A stretch of 64,000 bases of DNA from positions 3,472,001 through 3,536,000 of the forward strand of contig JAUEDM010000002.1 of NCBI GenBank assembly GCA_033439685.1. Direction: 5' to 3'. This document shows positions 44,150 through 54,730 of the stretch, in pieces. Source of the stretch: Apodospora peruviana (taxonomy: Eukaryota; Ascomycota; Sordariomycetes; Sordariales; Lasiosphaeriaceae). Made by a program: the position numbers and the translations under genes. Positions within the stretch are counted from its first letter, which is position 1. Each line of letters starts with the position of its first letter. The notes under the pieces are model-generated. The model ran no database searches and was not told the origin of the DNA. It saw only the letters and a list, made by a program, of their open reading frames with translations.

Positions 44150-45051
44150 ATGTCGTGGATAGCACTTAAAGTGCTCTCCCTCGGATCAAGCGTATTCGAG
44201 GGAGCTATGAGCGTTGCACAATGGGTCACGGGCAGCGGCAGCGGGGCCAAAGATACGGCAGATGAAGACCACTCGTGGCAGAAGCCGTCGCCAACCGATC
44301 GTGAGTCCATGCTAACAATGAACATTGTTAGTGACGTCTCACTAACAATAGTACTTGAACTTCAGGCCGCAGTCCATGCCCCATGGTTAATGCGCTCGCC
44401 AACCACGGTTATCTCCCGCGCGACGGCCAAAACGTGTCGCTGGCACGTCTCGTGGCCGGCGCCAAAGAAGGCATCAACCTCGCCGTCGACGCGACGCTGC
44501 TGGTTGGAATCAAGGCGCTGCAGACCTCGTCGACGGGAAACATTCTCACATTTCACCTCGACGATCTCTCCAAGCACGGAAGTGAGTTTCTCACGTTCAG
44601 TTTTTGTCAGATCTTCTTATCCTGACCTCAATTCTATCAATGTGTAGTCATCGAACACGACGGCAGCCTAAGCAGAAACGACGTCCACTCGGGTGATAAC
44701 CACTCCTTTGCCCCAGAAATATGGGCCACCGTCGCGTCGCATTTTGAGGGCAAGGAAACGATATCGATAGAGACGGCCGCGACGGCCAGGAAAGACCGGC
44801 TCGCGGCCGCGGCGAAAGCGAATCCGGAGTTTGATTTACCTGCCGACGCGACGCGGTTCAGCCTGATCGAGACGAGCTTGTATCTGGGTGTGTTTGGCGA
44901 GGGTACTCACGGCAACGCGCGGACGGAGTGGGTGCGGACGCTGTTTGAGCAGGAGAGGCTGCCTTTTGATGAAGGATTTGCGAGGTCGGATAGGCCGATT
45001 ACGATTTCGGATATTTTGGTCTTGCAGAAGAAGGTCGAGGCTGCTAGTTGA
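44150..45051 (+). CDS. heme-thiolate peroxidase (chloroperoxidase/unspecific peroxygenase family)
   Basis: Three exons (44150-44300, 44366-44581, 44648-45051) encode 256 residues, typical of short family members. The heme-ligand PCP motif is in RRSPCPMVNALANHGYLPRDG (Cys55). The EHD motif in IIEHDGSLSRNDV (125-127) binds the structural metal in characterised members, and the acid Glu is probably in ATRFSLIETSLYLG (Glu197). The family uses peroxide to halogenate, oxygenate or oxidise organic substrates, and a member acts in sterigmatocystin synthesis. The first about 28 residues are a weakly hydrophobic helix (MSWIALKVLSLGSSVFEG) without a clear signal-peptide cleavage site, so an intracellular or membrane-associated form is possible. 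Convergent with the next gene. Confidence 0.92.
44301..44365 (+). promoter_or_regulatory. peroxidase intron 1 with competing hairpins
   Basis: Three complementary blocks lie in this 65-nt intron. CTAACAATG (44312-44320) and CACTAACAAT (44340-44349) can each pair with the middle block CATTGTTAGTG (44323-44333), but not at the same time. Both outer blocks contain CTAAC, the branch-site consensus. Confidence 0.6.
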
Positions 45052-45154
45052 TGAGGTGCTCATATCTGGTTAAAACTTAAGAATGCTAATGGAGGTGGTG
45101 GCTGAAGCCGATGATGGTAGTGCAATTCTAAGGTCCTCTAACCCTAGGCAAGGT

Positions 45155-46771
45155 CTAGCCCAAATACTCCAGCCACTCTGGCTTGTACGTCCCCGCCGCA
45201 TCATAATACCCAACGGCGTACTCGAATATGTATACCCACATGACAGCGTTGACAAGAAGGAGTGGGAGTCCGTCCTTGTCATCACGCTTTGGTGTCGAGG
45301 CGCCTGTGTTTCCGCGGTAGGCATCCAGGGAAAACCAGTACAGCAGGGAGGCAGCGCCCACAGCCAATACCATCCGCAACATGAAGACGTAGCGTGACTG
45401 ATCAACCTGCATGTAGTAGTTGAAAAATAATTGGTATGCAATGACTGCCACCAGTGCGGAAATCCAGAACACCCACACAAGCCGCCGCCGCCCAGATTTG
45501 TAGGCTGTATGGCCACCAAGTACCATCAAAACTAGCAAGGTAGCCCAGGGTACGAGTCCGATAGTGTAGACCACTGTTATGACCAAAAGGTACATGGGCA
45601 AGTGCACCGCTAGCTTGGCCACAGACGCGACGGTAATGCCGCCCGAGAATATTGGGGGTGGTGACGAAGCTGGGCCCATACCCGGTAAATAGGCTATCCC
45701 GAGCGACATGGACAGATCGTCATCAGTTTGTTGACTGAAGAACAGCGTTCTCCCGATTACCAGTCCGAGATAGATGATAGGCGGCAGCATTGCGAGTCGG
45801 ACCAAAACCCGGACGTAATAGCGCGAAGACCACAGAAGAGCACGCTGCCGCCGTGCCCGGGAGAGAATGCTCGCTGACAGGGCGATGTTGTTAGTGTCCA
45901 GGTCGCGGAGGTGAAACAGCCAGAGGAGGAGCTGCACGGCGAACCAGTCACATAAAAACAGCGCCACGGCGGCCCGTAAATGCCACGGCATGCCGGTGAT
46001 GGCGATGAGTTTGGTGGTAGTGACGAGGACTGAGGACACTGCCATGACGTCGACCCATTTCTCCTTGTACGCGAACGCGGTCGTGCGAAGGGCGGCTTTG
46101 ATTCCGTCCATGGCTCCGATGCTGCTGGGCGCTGTTGGTCTCGCCGCCGGTAATTCGTATCCTCCGGTGCCAAGTACATGGGGGAGTAGTGTATTGTCGC
46201 TACGGCTAGTTGATTGCCCAAGGTAGCGACCCGCGCTGGATCGGGTGCCGAATGTAGGTAGAATGGCGACCTCCCCGGATGGATTTGTCAGGGTGATGGC
46301 CACTGGTGGTACATGGGGCCTATTAGGATACCGTAACGGTTCGGAGAGAAGCAGCTCAATAGGCCCATCGGAGTCCCCATTTGCTCGCAAAAGTAGCAGG
46401 GCAGCTGCGGTAACGTGGAACTCATGCGCGCAGGTCGACAGGAGCTGCTTAACCCCTGGAGCGCCGCGGTCAGGGTGGCGGCAGTGCTGGATGAGGTGGA
46501 TGGCGGTGTCGAGAAGACATGTTAGGATCGAGGCGGCCTCGATAGCGCACGCCAGTGGGCTGATGCGCCAGATGAAGAATACGGCGCGAACGGTTCGTGA
46601 TCGGGAGTCTTTTGGCGGTGGATACACAAGGCTTCCCCACGGTTGCGTGAGAAGACATAGCATCAGCGTGAGGAAGAGGCCAACCAGGTTTGCTTGGGTG
46701 AATGGGCTAGACCCAACTTCTGGCGTTTCTAGGCTGCCTGCCTTTGTGTCGATGGAGTTGTTCGTTTCCAT
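45155..46771 (-). CDS. polytopic membrane protein of unknown function
   Basis: Single open frame of 538 residues. An N-terminal hydrophilic stretch is followed by membrane segments near residues 25-45 and 60-90. A cytosolic or lumenal loop of about 130 residues has LLSEPLRYPNRPHVPPVAITL, ILPTFGTRSSAGRYLG and a CAHEFH segment. Then come about eight more hydrophobic segments to the C-terminus (YWFSLDAYRGNTG, VNAVMWVYIFEYAVGYYDAAGTY). The C-terminal YYDAAGTYKPEWLEYLG block looks characteristic of a fungal membrane-protein family, but I cannot name it. No intron is needed. Its stop is 104 bp from the stop of the peroxidase gene. Confidence 0.85.
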   Translation of the reverse strand: METNNSIDTKAGSLETPEVGSSPFTQANLVGLFLTLMLCLLTQPWGSLVYPPPKDSRSRTVRAVFFIWRISPLACAIEAASILTCLLDTAIHLIQHCRHPDRGAPGVKQLLSTCAHEFHVTAAALLLLRANGDSDGPIELLLSEPLRYPNRPHVPPVAITLTNPSGEVAILPTFGTRSSAGRYLGQSTSRSDNTLLPHVLGTGGYELPAARPTAPSSIGAMDGIKAALRTTAFAYKEKWVDVMAVSSVLVTTTKLIAITGMPWHLRAAVALFLCDWFAVQLLLWLFHLRDLDTNNIALSASILSRARRQRALLWSSRYYVRVLVRLAMLPPIIYLGLVIGRTLFFSQQTDDDLSMSLGIAYLPGMGPASSPPPIFSGGITVASVAKLAVHLPMYLLVITVVYTIGLVPWATLLVLMVLGGHTAYKSGRRRLVWVFWISALVAVIAYQLFFNYYMQVDQSRYVFMLRMVLAVGAASLLYWFSLDAYRGNTGASTPKRDDKDGLPLLLVNAVMWVYIFEYAVGYYDAAGTYKPEWLEYLG

Positions 46772-47259
46772 TTTCCATTACTTTCTTTGCGATACGAGAA
46801 GCATCAGGCTTGTTGATGCGCGCCTTCCTCGGCTTCCCCAAGTCCAAGTCAAAATTCGAAAGGCTCCGAATCTTTCTTGAGCTGTCCAGTCGCGTGACTT
46901 TTCAGCTGAGTGCTGCCTGGAATCCCATGGCCAATCATGCAAGACTTCATGCTACCAGTTCAACCCACCCCAGATATTCTATGCTTTATCACAAATGCAG
47001 CCTGTGGAAACTGAGGAAGGTCAAGAACGTGGCTGATGACTGGGCCCATCAAACAAGACTTCTCCGGGTCTATCAATGGAGTTTTGACGGCGCAGTTTTA
47101 CGGATAAAGCAGAGCGCTGTTGCCTCATACGGAACCGGGAACGAGGTACTAGAGACGCCAAAAAAATAATCCATATCACTTGTCTCGACAAAGAAATCGT
47201 GTCGTGGTAATAATAATGCAAGGTCCAAAAATAATCAAAAAATAAGCAACTCTGTATTT
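46772..47259. other. spacer, nothing recognised
   Basis: Promoter region of the membrane protein gene (leftward). No other gene supported. Confidence 0.5.
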
Positions 47260-47352
47260 CTCTCCCGCCGGGAATTGAACCCGGGTCTCGAGCGAAGTCG
47301 GACCTCAGGGGCGGATGACAAGCTCATATACTGACCACTATACTACGGAAGA
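47260..47352 (-). tRNA. tRNA-Asp (GTC) with intron
   Basis: On the minus strand the acceptor stem TCTTCCG pairs with CGGGAGA (one T-G pair). The anticodon stem TGAGC pairs with GCTCG only if about 21 nt (47295-47315) are removed after position 37, leaving anticodon GTC (plus-strand 47317-47319). The T arm is CCGGG-TTCAATT-CCCGG and the discriminator is G, as expected for tRNA-Asp. Intron position one base 3' of the anticodon is canonical for nuclear tRNA introns. Confidence 0.95.
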
Positions 47353-48039
47353 TTTGCAAGTGTGGACACTTGCCGTAGTGGAGATTGCTTGTTTGGTGGA
47401 GTGCTGGGCCAGTTGCTGAGCTTATATAACGCTTTGGGCAGAAAGAACACTCATAGTATCCAGCAGATGGGTTCAGGAGGTGGGGAATATTTTCCATTCC
47501 CAGCCTTATCTCCATGACAGGCGACTCTCGACGAGATCCACCTCCCAGGCTCCCACGCACCCAGCGATTCAAAGCATCCGGTAGTAGGCAGATCTATCCG
47601 GGGCACGGGAAGGCGGAATTAGTTGAAGTACCCGTGCCTTCACACCACCTTGATGGACTTTTGGGTACAAACATGGGCCAATCAAGGCCCTGAAGGGTGT
47701 TGGAACACAAGGCTGTTAATTCGCTGATACGTAGTAGCCGACGTCATCCCGTCAACATTTTGTCCACTCAGGAACATTTAAACCCTTCAAACTGATTTTA
47801 TCAAGTCTGGGGATGCTCGCCTTCAAATTCAAACAGACGGGCCGCAAATTGAAGAAGTTGGGTCGCATCCGCGCTTTTACTCTCATCATTGAGAGAAACA
47901 CATGCCCCAACTGTTCAACGGCGATACTCGCACTCAAACTCTTGTACAGAATTCATTAGATTATCATTGATTATTTTTTGGCATCACAAACACCTACAAA
48001 TTGAAAAAAGAGATGCAAGGACTTTAGTAGGTTGGTCGT
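47353..48039. other. spacer, nothing recognised
   Basis: Between tRNA-Asp and the 3' end of the zinc-finger gene; no supported ORF. Confidence 0.5.
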
Positions 48040-50582
48040 TCACGTCCGATCCACCCGCCTCCTCTTCACAGCCCGATGCCTCATTTCCGCGCCCCCGTCT
48101 GACTCATGTTTCCTCTTGACGTGCTGCTGCAGGTTATCCTTCCTGTTGAAACTCTTCTCGCAGACTGACCCGTCCTCAAACGAGAATGTGCATTGGAACC
48201 GTTCCTCTTCTTCCTCTGTCTTCTCTGCGTCTTCCCCCTCATCCTCTGGAATCTCTTTCAGAGAGATCGAGCAAGGTGAGCGTCCTGTGATCTTTTGGCG
48301 GTGCTTCCTGGTCAGGTTGTGACGGGCCAGCTTCTTCTGCTGATCAGGTCCAGGATCTGGGTTGAAATCGCACGCTTCGCAACGGACAATGACGGGCGGT
48401 TTCGTTCTGGCAGCTGGATGACGTCTTCTCAGATTTGTCGTGGTCGGCTGCTGCTGTCTGTCGATGGCCACTTTTCTTGCACTCGGAAGGTTGATGATGG
48501 CGGGGGTCGCCTCTGGAATCCCAGCATAGTGATAATGGCGAAAGCTGTCTTTGGAATTGTCCGGTGGTGGTTCGTCCACCGTTGTGACGTTGTCGTCGTT
48601 GTCGTCAGACGGCAACAGCGTGCTTGCCGTCGAGTCCCACGAGTGCTGGCGAGAGAAAGGACTCGCGGGTCGTGTGAGTCGAGTCAATCCTTGCCGAAAA
48701 TACGTGTTCATGAACTCGAAAGACGCGAGCGGTGTGGTGTCCAGGTTTGGACATGGAAGCGCGGCAAAGTTGGCTCTGAGGGATAGTTCGGAGCAACTGC
48801 AGCCTTGCGAATCTAGGAAGTGTCAGATACCTAGGTAATGCCTTTTGGAGATTGTAAACATGGATAGGCATTGCTTACCACTCAAAAAGTTTTTTGAGAC
48901 CGCAAGAAGGCGCTCAGTAAAACCGGCATGATCGCCACTCGCAACTTGAAAGCTTAACATCTCTTCGAGTAAACTTGGGTTGGATCGGTGATCAGTACTC
49001 TCAGCCATTTGTGCTTCCATCGCCAGCGCGAGATACGTAAAGCAGTATGGCGAGTAGCTGGTCTCGTATTTCCCCCGCCGCTTTAGAAGCGCGTTTCCCA
49101 GTCCCTCGAGGCCGGCCAGCAGAACGACTTCGTCGGAAAGGGTGGACAATTCCGCGTGTACGCCACCGTGACCGTAAAAGCTCCTTCGTATCTCTGAGAA
49201 CCTGTTTCTGAGACTCTCCAGACGTGGATTGTGGGGCGGGTTAGTGATGTTCGCACGTGGTGAAGGTGCTGCCAGTTGAACCTGGTTGACAAGATCTGCT
49301 GACGCTCGTGGTTGTGGCGAGCAGTCCTGCAGTCCAGCGTCAAAGTGCACCGGTAGCTCGTTCTCCGACGAGATTGAGCTGGAGTTAAAGACCACATCAG
49401 GTACGAAAACCGGAGCGACTTCTAACCGAGCGTGGCTAACTGCCTGAGTTGGCGGCAGCGGTTGCGATGAATTTTCTACGAATGTATGTGTCGAGTTCCA
49501 TGTGACACCTCCCTCGATCCAAGGAGGCAAGTCATCTGATTCATCGTCGCAATTGCCAGGTGAAGAACAGAGCTCGTTCGTATATACCGGCACGCCGGGA
49601 TCTTGTGGTGTGGCGTCAGTGGACAGCTGCGAGAGACTTGTGGAGGCACTGGAAATCGACGACACGGGCGATACGAGGTAGTCGCGATTGTCGGTCGACG
49701 AGATTGTGGTTTCGCTCATCATCGAAACCCTGGTCCATGACTTGGCAGGCGACGGGGTGGTCTTCATAGGAGATGAAGATGGACCGCTTTGTACCAAAGC
49801 GTCACGATGATAATCGTCCGGTATCTGGGCAAAGAGCTCCGCTGGTGCAACATCACCATGTTGAAGAGACACAGCGGAATCCGCTTGGACGTGGGCATAG
49901 TCTTGTTCCCAGAAGAAAGTCGCCGCCGCATGGTAAGGGTCGGTAGCCGAGTCGCCAGCATGGAGCTCATATCTCGGAGGTGGAGGTGCAGCGAACAACT
50001 CGCTTGCAGATGAGCAAGGCCGGAAATCGTCAGAAGGAAAACTCTTCTCGTCCTCCGCATTCTTGGCGTCGGCCTTCCGTGATCTCCGTAGGGACTTGTA
50101 CTTGTCCGACAAGTGCCTCTTCAGGTTCGAGTTCATGTTCTTGACGTTCCCAAGCAATGACTTTGTCCAGTGCCAAGGACAGCGGCCACTACGACACGGA
50201 GGAGTCGAAGTTCCGCTCGCAGTGCCCGACAGCTCGTGAACGGCCGCGCGAGCACATTCGACATCCTCCAGATTCTTCAACTCCTTACAGTCCTTGTCAA
50301 GGTGGAGGAGCATGGCTTGCAGATCCTCGCATTGTTGCTTGCAGTCGAAAATCGGACACTTGTTCTGATCTCTTTTCACAGTCCCAGTTCCCGGGAATGT
50401 CCACGACCGCCAGGCGCAGTACATGTTCCACGCGTGCATGTAATCTCGGGTGGTGCACCTGTGGGTTCTGACCGTGGTTAGAACCGCAGTCACGCTATCA
50501 GTCCGGGGGTGCCGGTAAAAGGAACTCACTCGGAGACTCCATCCGCCTCAGCAAGTGATGGCTGATGTGATGGGTTAGACAT
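48040..50582 (-). CDS. C2H2-type zinc-finger protein
   Basis: Three exons (50582-50530, 50458-48879, 48812-48040) encode 801 residues. Intron 1 has GTGAGT, a TTCTAACC branch and CCACAG; intron 2 has GTAAGC and CCTAG. The N-terminal part has a Cys/His cluster (CPIFDCKQQCEDLQAMLLHL), a long Ser/Pro-rich low-complexity centre, and a C-terminal pair of finger-like units: VRCEACDFNPDPGPDQ with ARHNLTRKHR, and FQCTFSFEDGSVCEKSFNRK with QQHVKRKH. It ends in basic residues (AVKRRRVDR) that look like a nuclear localisation signal. The last finger fits the C2H2 pattern with a longer Cys-Cys spacing. A transcription factor is likely, target unknown. An ATG-starting exon 1 is only found when intron 1 is spliced. 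Confidence 0.8.
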
Positions 50583-53500
50583 CAGCTCGCAATCGGGGAC
50601 GTGAAGCCCGTCGTGGTAAGCTGTAAGAAGCTCGTCACTGAGGTATTCCATTGCCGAAGTTGTGCGGTCTTGCCGGTATGTCCAAAACAGAAAGATGTGA
50701 CGTCAAAAGCACGAACAGAGAGGAGCATCATGAACATCCAAGATGAGCCCATGGTCTCTTTTTGTGTGTTTCATCATTTGCTGTTATTACCCTACCCTCT
50801 GCAACCCCCGGATAGATCACGGAAAGCTTCTTTACGTCCCCGACCTGTCTGCAGTGGTCTTCCATCACCTAGGTCTGGTTCAGTACCTTTGACAGGACCT
50901 ATCCGATGTGTGTGGGGCCTCATGCCAGGCAAAGGTACTGGGGCCTGTAAGGAACCAGCCCAATACCGGTTTGGGACTGCGGAAGGTTCCAAGGGCAACT
51001 AGACGGCGGTGGTTGAGTGATAGAGTGATATGCATGGTGGCTCTTAGAAAGCAGAAAGCGGCATCCTGTCCGTCCTAATTTGGTATCGGTAAGCTAATGC
51101 TTTGTTTCTATTGGGCATAGGATATAAGGCAACGAGAAGGTGAGATAGCAGTGATACCTCGTTGAGATGCATCGTTGAGGGCAGCGAGCCACGTACCTGA
51201 TAGCGGCATAAGGGTCACTCCGGGGTAACACAAAAACTCAATCGTCTGCCAGTTGCCTGCCATTCCTCTGTGCTGTCCGAGTACAAACAACTGACCAGCC
51301 AAGCAGAGCTTGATCGCGGTGTCAAGGGTATGTTGTAGGTCCTAAGGTATGAGGTACTAGAGCAGCATGCCGATGCATCGTGCTTGGGTAAGGGAGCTTC
51401 GTGAAGGTCCCCGAGCATAAACGAGAATCGGATAACTGGTTAGACTGCCGAGGAAACCGGTCAGTTCAGAGTCGAGACCGTGCCAACGAGTTGGGCCTCA
51501 GGCCCAAGGCCAGAGGACAGGTCCTGGATTGGTGTGTCCCAGCGGACATCTGGGTAACCAGTCCGACCCTCGAGAGTGAAAGCCGGTGATCTGCCAGGGT
51601 AAGCGAGGGATCCATCGGCCACCAAGAACTGACTGGTTCGTGAACGAAACAAACAGGAAGCAGAGCTTCAGGAATTGAAAAGAAAAAAAAGAAAAAGCAG
51701 TTCATCCCAGCTCACCTCGTCCCCGAAAATGGGCCATGGGACAACATCTTATGTTATAGCAGACATTTCTACTCCCTTTTTCAGCACTGCCTCTTTCACT
51801 TTCACAGCAAACCCCTCAGTGAGGCGGTGTAAGTCGATGGCAGTGCTCAGTGGTTCTGTGGTTCACAAATGGCATAGTGTTGGTTAAGGTGAAAGCGTAT
51901 ACTTGCGCTCCATCAATGAACAGATGTGAGTACTTGAGCCGGTCAAGCAAACAGAGAGGTTGGGGTTACAGCACGACATCAACTGGTTTGGCAACTAGAA
52001 GGCTGTGTATGTGTGTCCCATCATCTGAGCCTCCTTCCTGCATCTTTGATTCTGCACTTCGACTCTTTATCCCTCAATGCCGATCACTGAGTGTCTTCGA
52101 CCCATGGTGAACGGAGGCAGTAGACATGCCGTAGAAAATAACCGGGAAGCTCCAAGTAGCCTTGGTTCCTGGAATTGGTATCACCATGACTTCAACGTTA
52201 CCTTACCTAGGTTCTCCACGGCTGATAAAAGCCTTCGTCAAAACGATTCAACCCTCATATCATGGTACATTGTCTCGTAAGGAGATAAACAATTCACGCG
52301 GTTTCAATACAGCACAACCCCACCTGGACGTCTGAAAGTTGGAGTATTACCCATGTACATACAGTAATTACTTGAAGGAGGGTTGGACCTGAAATCACAC
52401 CAACCGGGCGAGCTTCTGGAGGGTGACCTACCCCGCTCCTCACCGAGTTTTGCTTCGTTTCGTGCTACGCATTAACAAACAAACTCGGGAAATTGAAGTA
52501 GCAGTAAAGCTCATTGGTCAAAAGTCTGGGTAGGTTATGGTTGGTTCGTGTGTGTCGGTGATAGGACCTACCTGAAAGCCAGATCTTTCACAGTACAGTG
52601 CCGAACAGTGATAAGCACATCACGTGTCCAGAGCCCCGAGGTGCGTTTTCAGGATCTTTGTTTTGCCTGCTGTTGCCTTGTTCACCTGCTCATCCCGCCT
52701 GGCGGACCATTGAATGCAGGTTTGAATCCTTCCTGTCCAGGGTTTCCGCATCCTCTTCCAAGCTCAGTCCTTTGTCTTTCCTCAACACTGAATTTTCTGA
52801 GAATGAGGATAAATATAAATACATCAAAGCTTCGAGAACGAATCGGGTCCTATTCGTTAGAGACCTACTGTTTAGTCTGTGTCCCGAACCGTGAATGCAT
52901 CAACCAACTGGCGTGTCAAGAAGCCTGAAGCCATCTATAGAAGATGCCTCAACTTGCCCAGGCAATAAAATACATTATCCAGTGTAGATGATTTGTGACA
53001 ACCACGAGGAAGACGCAAAATCAAACTTTGGAAGTCCACACGATCCTCGCCACTTGGTTGCCTGAGCCTGGTGAGCCCACCCACCTTGCTTAGATAACCG
53101 TGACATGAATGTTGGGCAGTCCGATATCCGAGAGTGGAAGCACCAATGGTCTTGTGTTATCGAGAAAAGTCAAGCGGATTGTCACGTGTTCCAGCCGTCA
53201 AAGTTGGGGGGCCAAGTTAAAGGAGTAAACAAAGGAGAACATCGAGAGATACAACAACCATCTTAGAGATAGAAAAGTACCAGACCTTTTGAAACTGTTG
53301 ATCTCTTTGAACACATCCAGCTGCTTACTCCGTTGTCCGTAGTTCTGATGTAGTGCGAAAGTTGTTTGACAGCCCGGCATATCCGTCGTCCATGGAGGAT
53401 CTCTGGGACGGTCGGGTGGGGCAAGAAAGACATCCATTCAGCCAAGCAATTGATAGCACAACCTCTTGGCATCGCACCGGGGGTCTCTTTCGACCCTTTC

Positions 53501-54730
53501 CCAGCAATCGCCAAAGGCGGGCAATTGAGGGGCCCAGACCCTGAACTTGGTTATGAAGCGACGCGGCTCTTTCGTGGGGTCGCATGTCAAACTGCCAATT
53601 AATCAATCCAGCAATCAATTCCCGGTTGTTGCCGTCTTGACCATATCGTTGACCGCCATTTGCAAAGACACACCCTGAAAAAGATATCACTTACCTACCG
53701 TACCTCACAGTCTCCCCGTCGATCAGGGTGATGAGCTGGTCCAATTGACCCAAACACACCGGACTTCCAAGTTGTTTGTTATGCGGGACTTTTCTGATTC
53801 CCGCGTGGTTCGGCAATTGTCGAGCAATGGAACCCCGACGACGAGGCTCCGGGAGGCCTTCGTTTCGGCAGTTGCGGGGACAGGGTCGGCGCCTGTGGAA
53901 CAGAATTGTGGCTGTTGCACCCCGGTGCTCTTCCAGGCAGGCGGGCCAATCGCCAACGCCAATCGCCCGCAATCGCCAGGCAGTTTGGTGGGCACAGCCC
54001 GCTCTGCCTAGCAAAAACCCGCGCTGGCGCGGGTCGGGGTGCAGAATGCGCAGCAGCTTCTTCTTCAGCAGCTCACCATCGCCTCTATCATTTGTGTCCA
54101 GTGTGCAATGTGGGTCGGCCGCTGGTCAGGTTGCATAGGTACTGCAGCATGTCGGAGGTTCCATTCAGATTGAGAATCGGAGGCCGCTCGCTGACTCTCG
54201 CAAGTCCGTTTCCCAATTGACGTTTCTTTTCCGATGCTGCTGCTGCTGCCGCTGCGGGTCATCATGCTCGGTTGCTAGCGTGATGTCGTGCTGTAGTGCT
54301 GCTGGGCGACAGACGACAGAAGCAAGCCAGGCAGCAGATGCCAGATGCTCGCCTGTCTTGCTTGACGTCTGGAATGCCCCGCTTCGGTTGGCCGATGAGC
54401 CTCGTGCCACCACCACTGTATGCACCAACCCATGGGAGACCACCGCGAAGGATCCCATTCCCCGGGGGTGGCAAGACCTGGGGCCTAGCAAACTGCTGTG
54501 TGGACGACGGATGGCTGCATGCAGCCTTACACATCCAGTCGCTGTCTCTGCCGAACAATCATATTGTGTCTGCGCCGACTTCTGCCTTCTGCCCCTCCCA
54601 TTGGTCTTGTTAGAGATAAAACGGTCGTCATTCCCAATCCTGAATGGTCTTCTTCCTTGCCACTCTCCATGTCTCCCATTGAACGTATGCTTTGACCAAT
54701 ATCTCTTTCAGCATTCGTCTCCCATCCACA
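50583..54730. other. 4.1 kb divergent gene-free region
   Basis: No protein gene can be supported despite several 80-190-codon frames on both strands; they overlap one another and carry no family pattern. It is a large divergent promoter region between the C2H2 gene and the RS-rich protein gene. Such long leaders are usual for regulated fungal genes. Confidence 0.45.
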
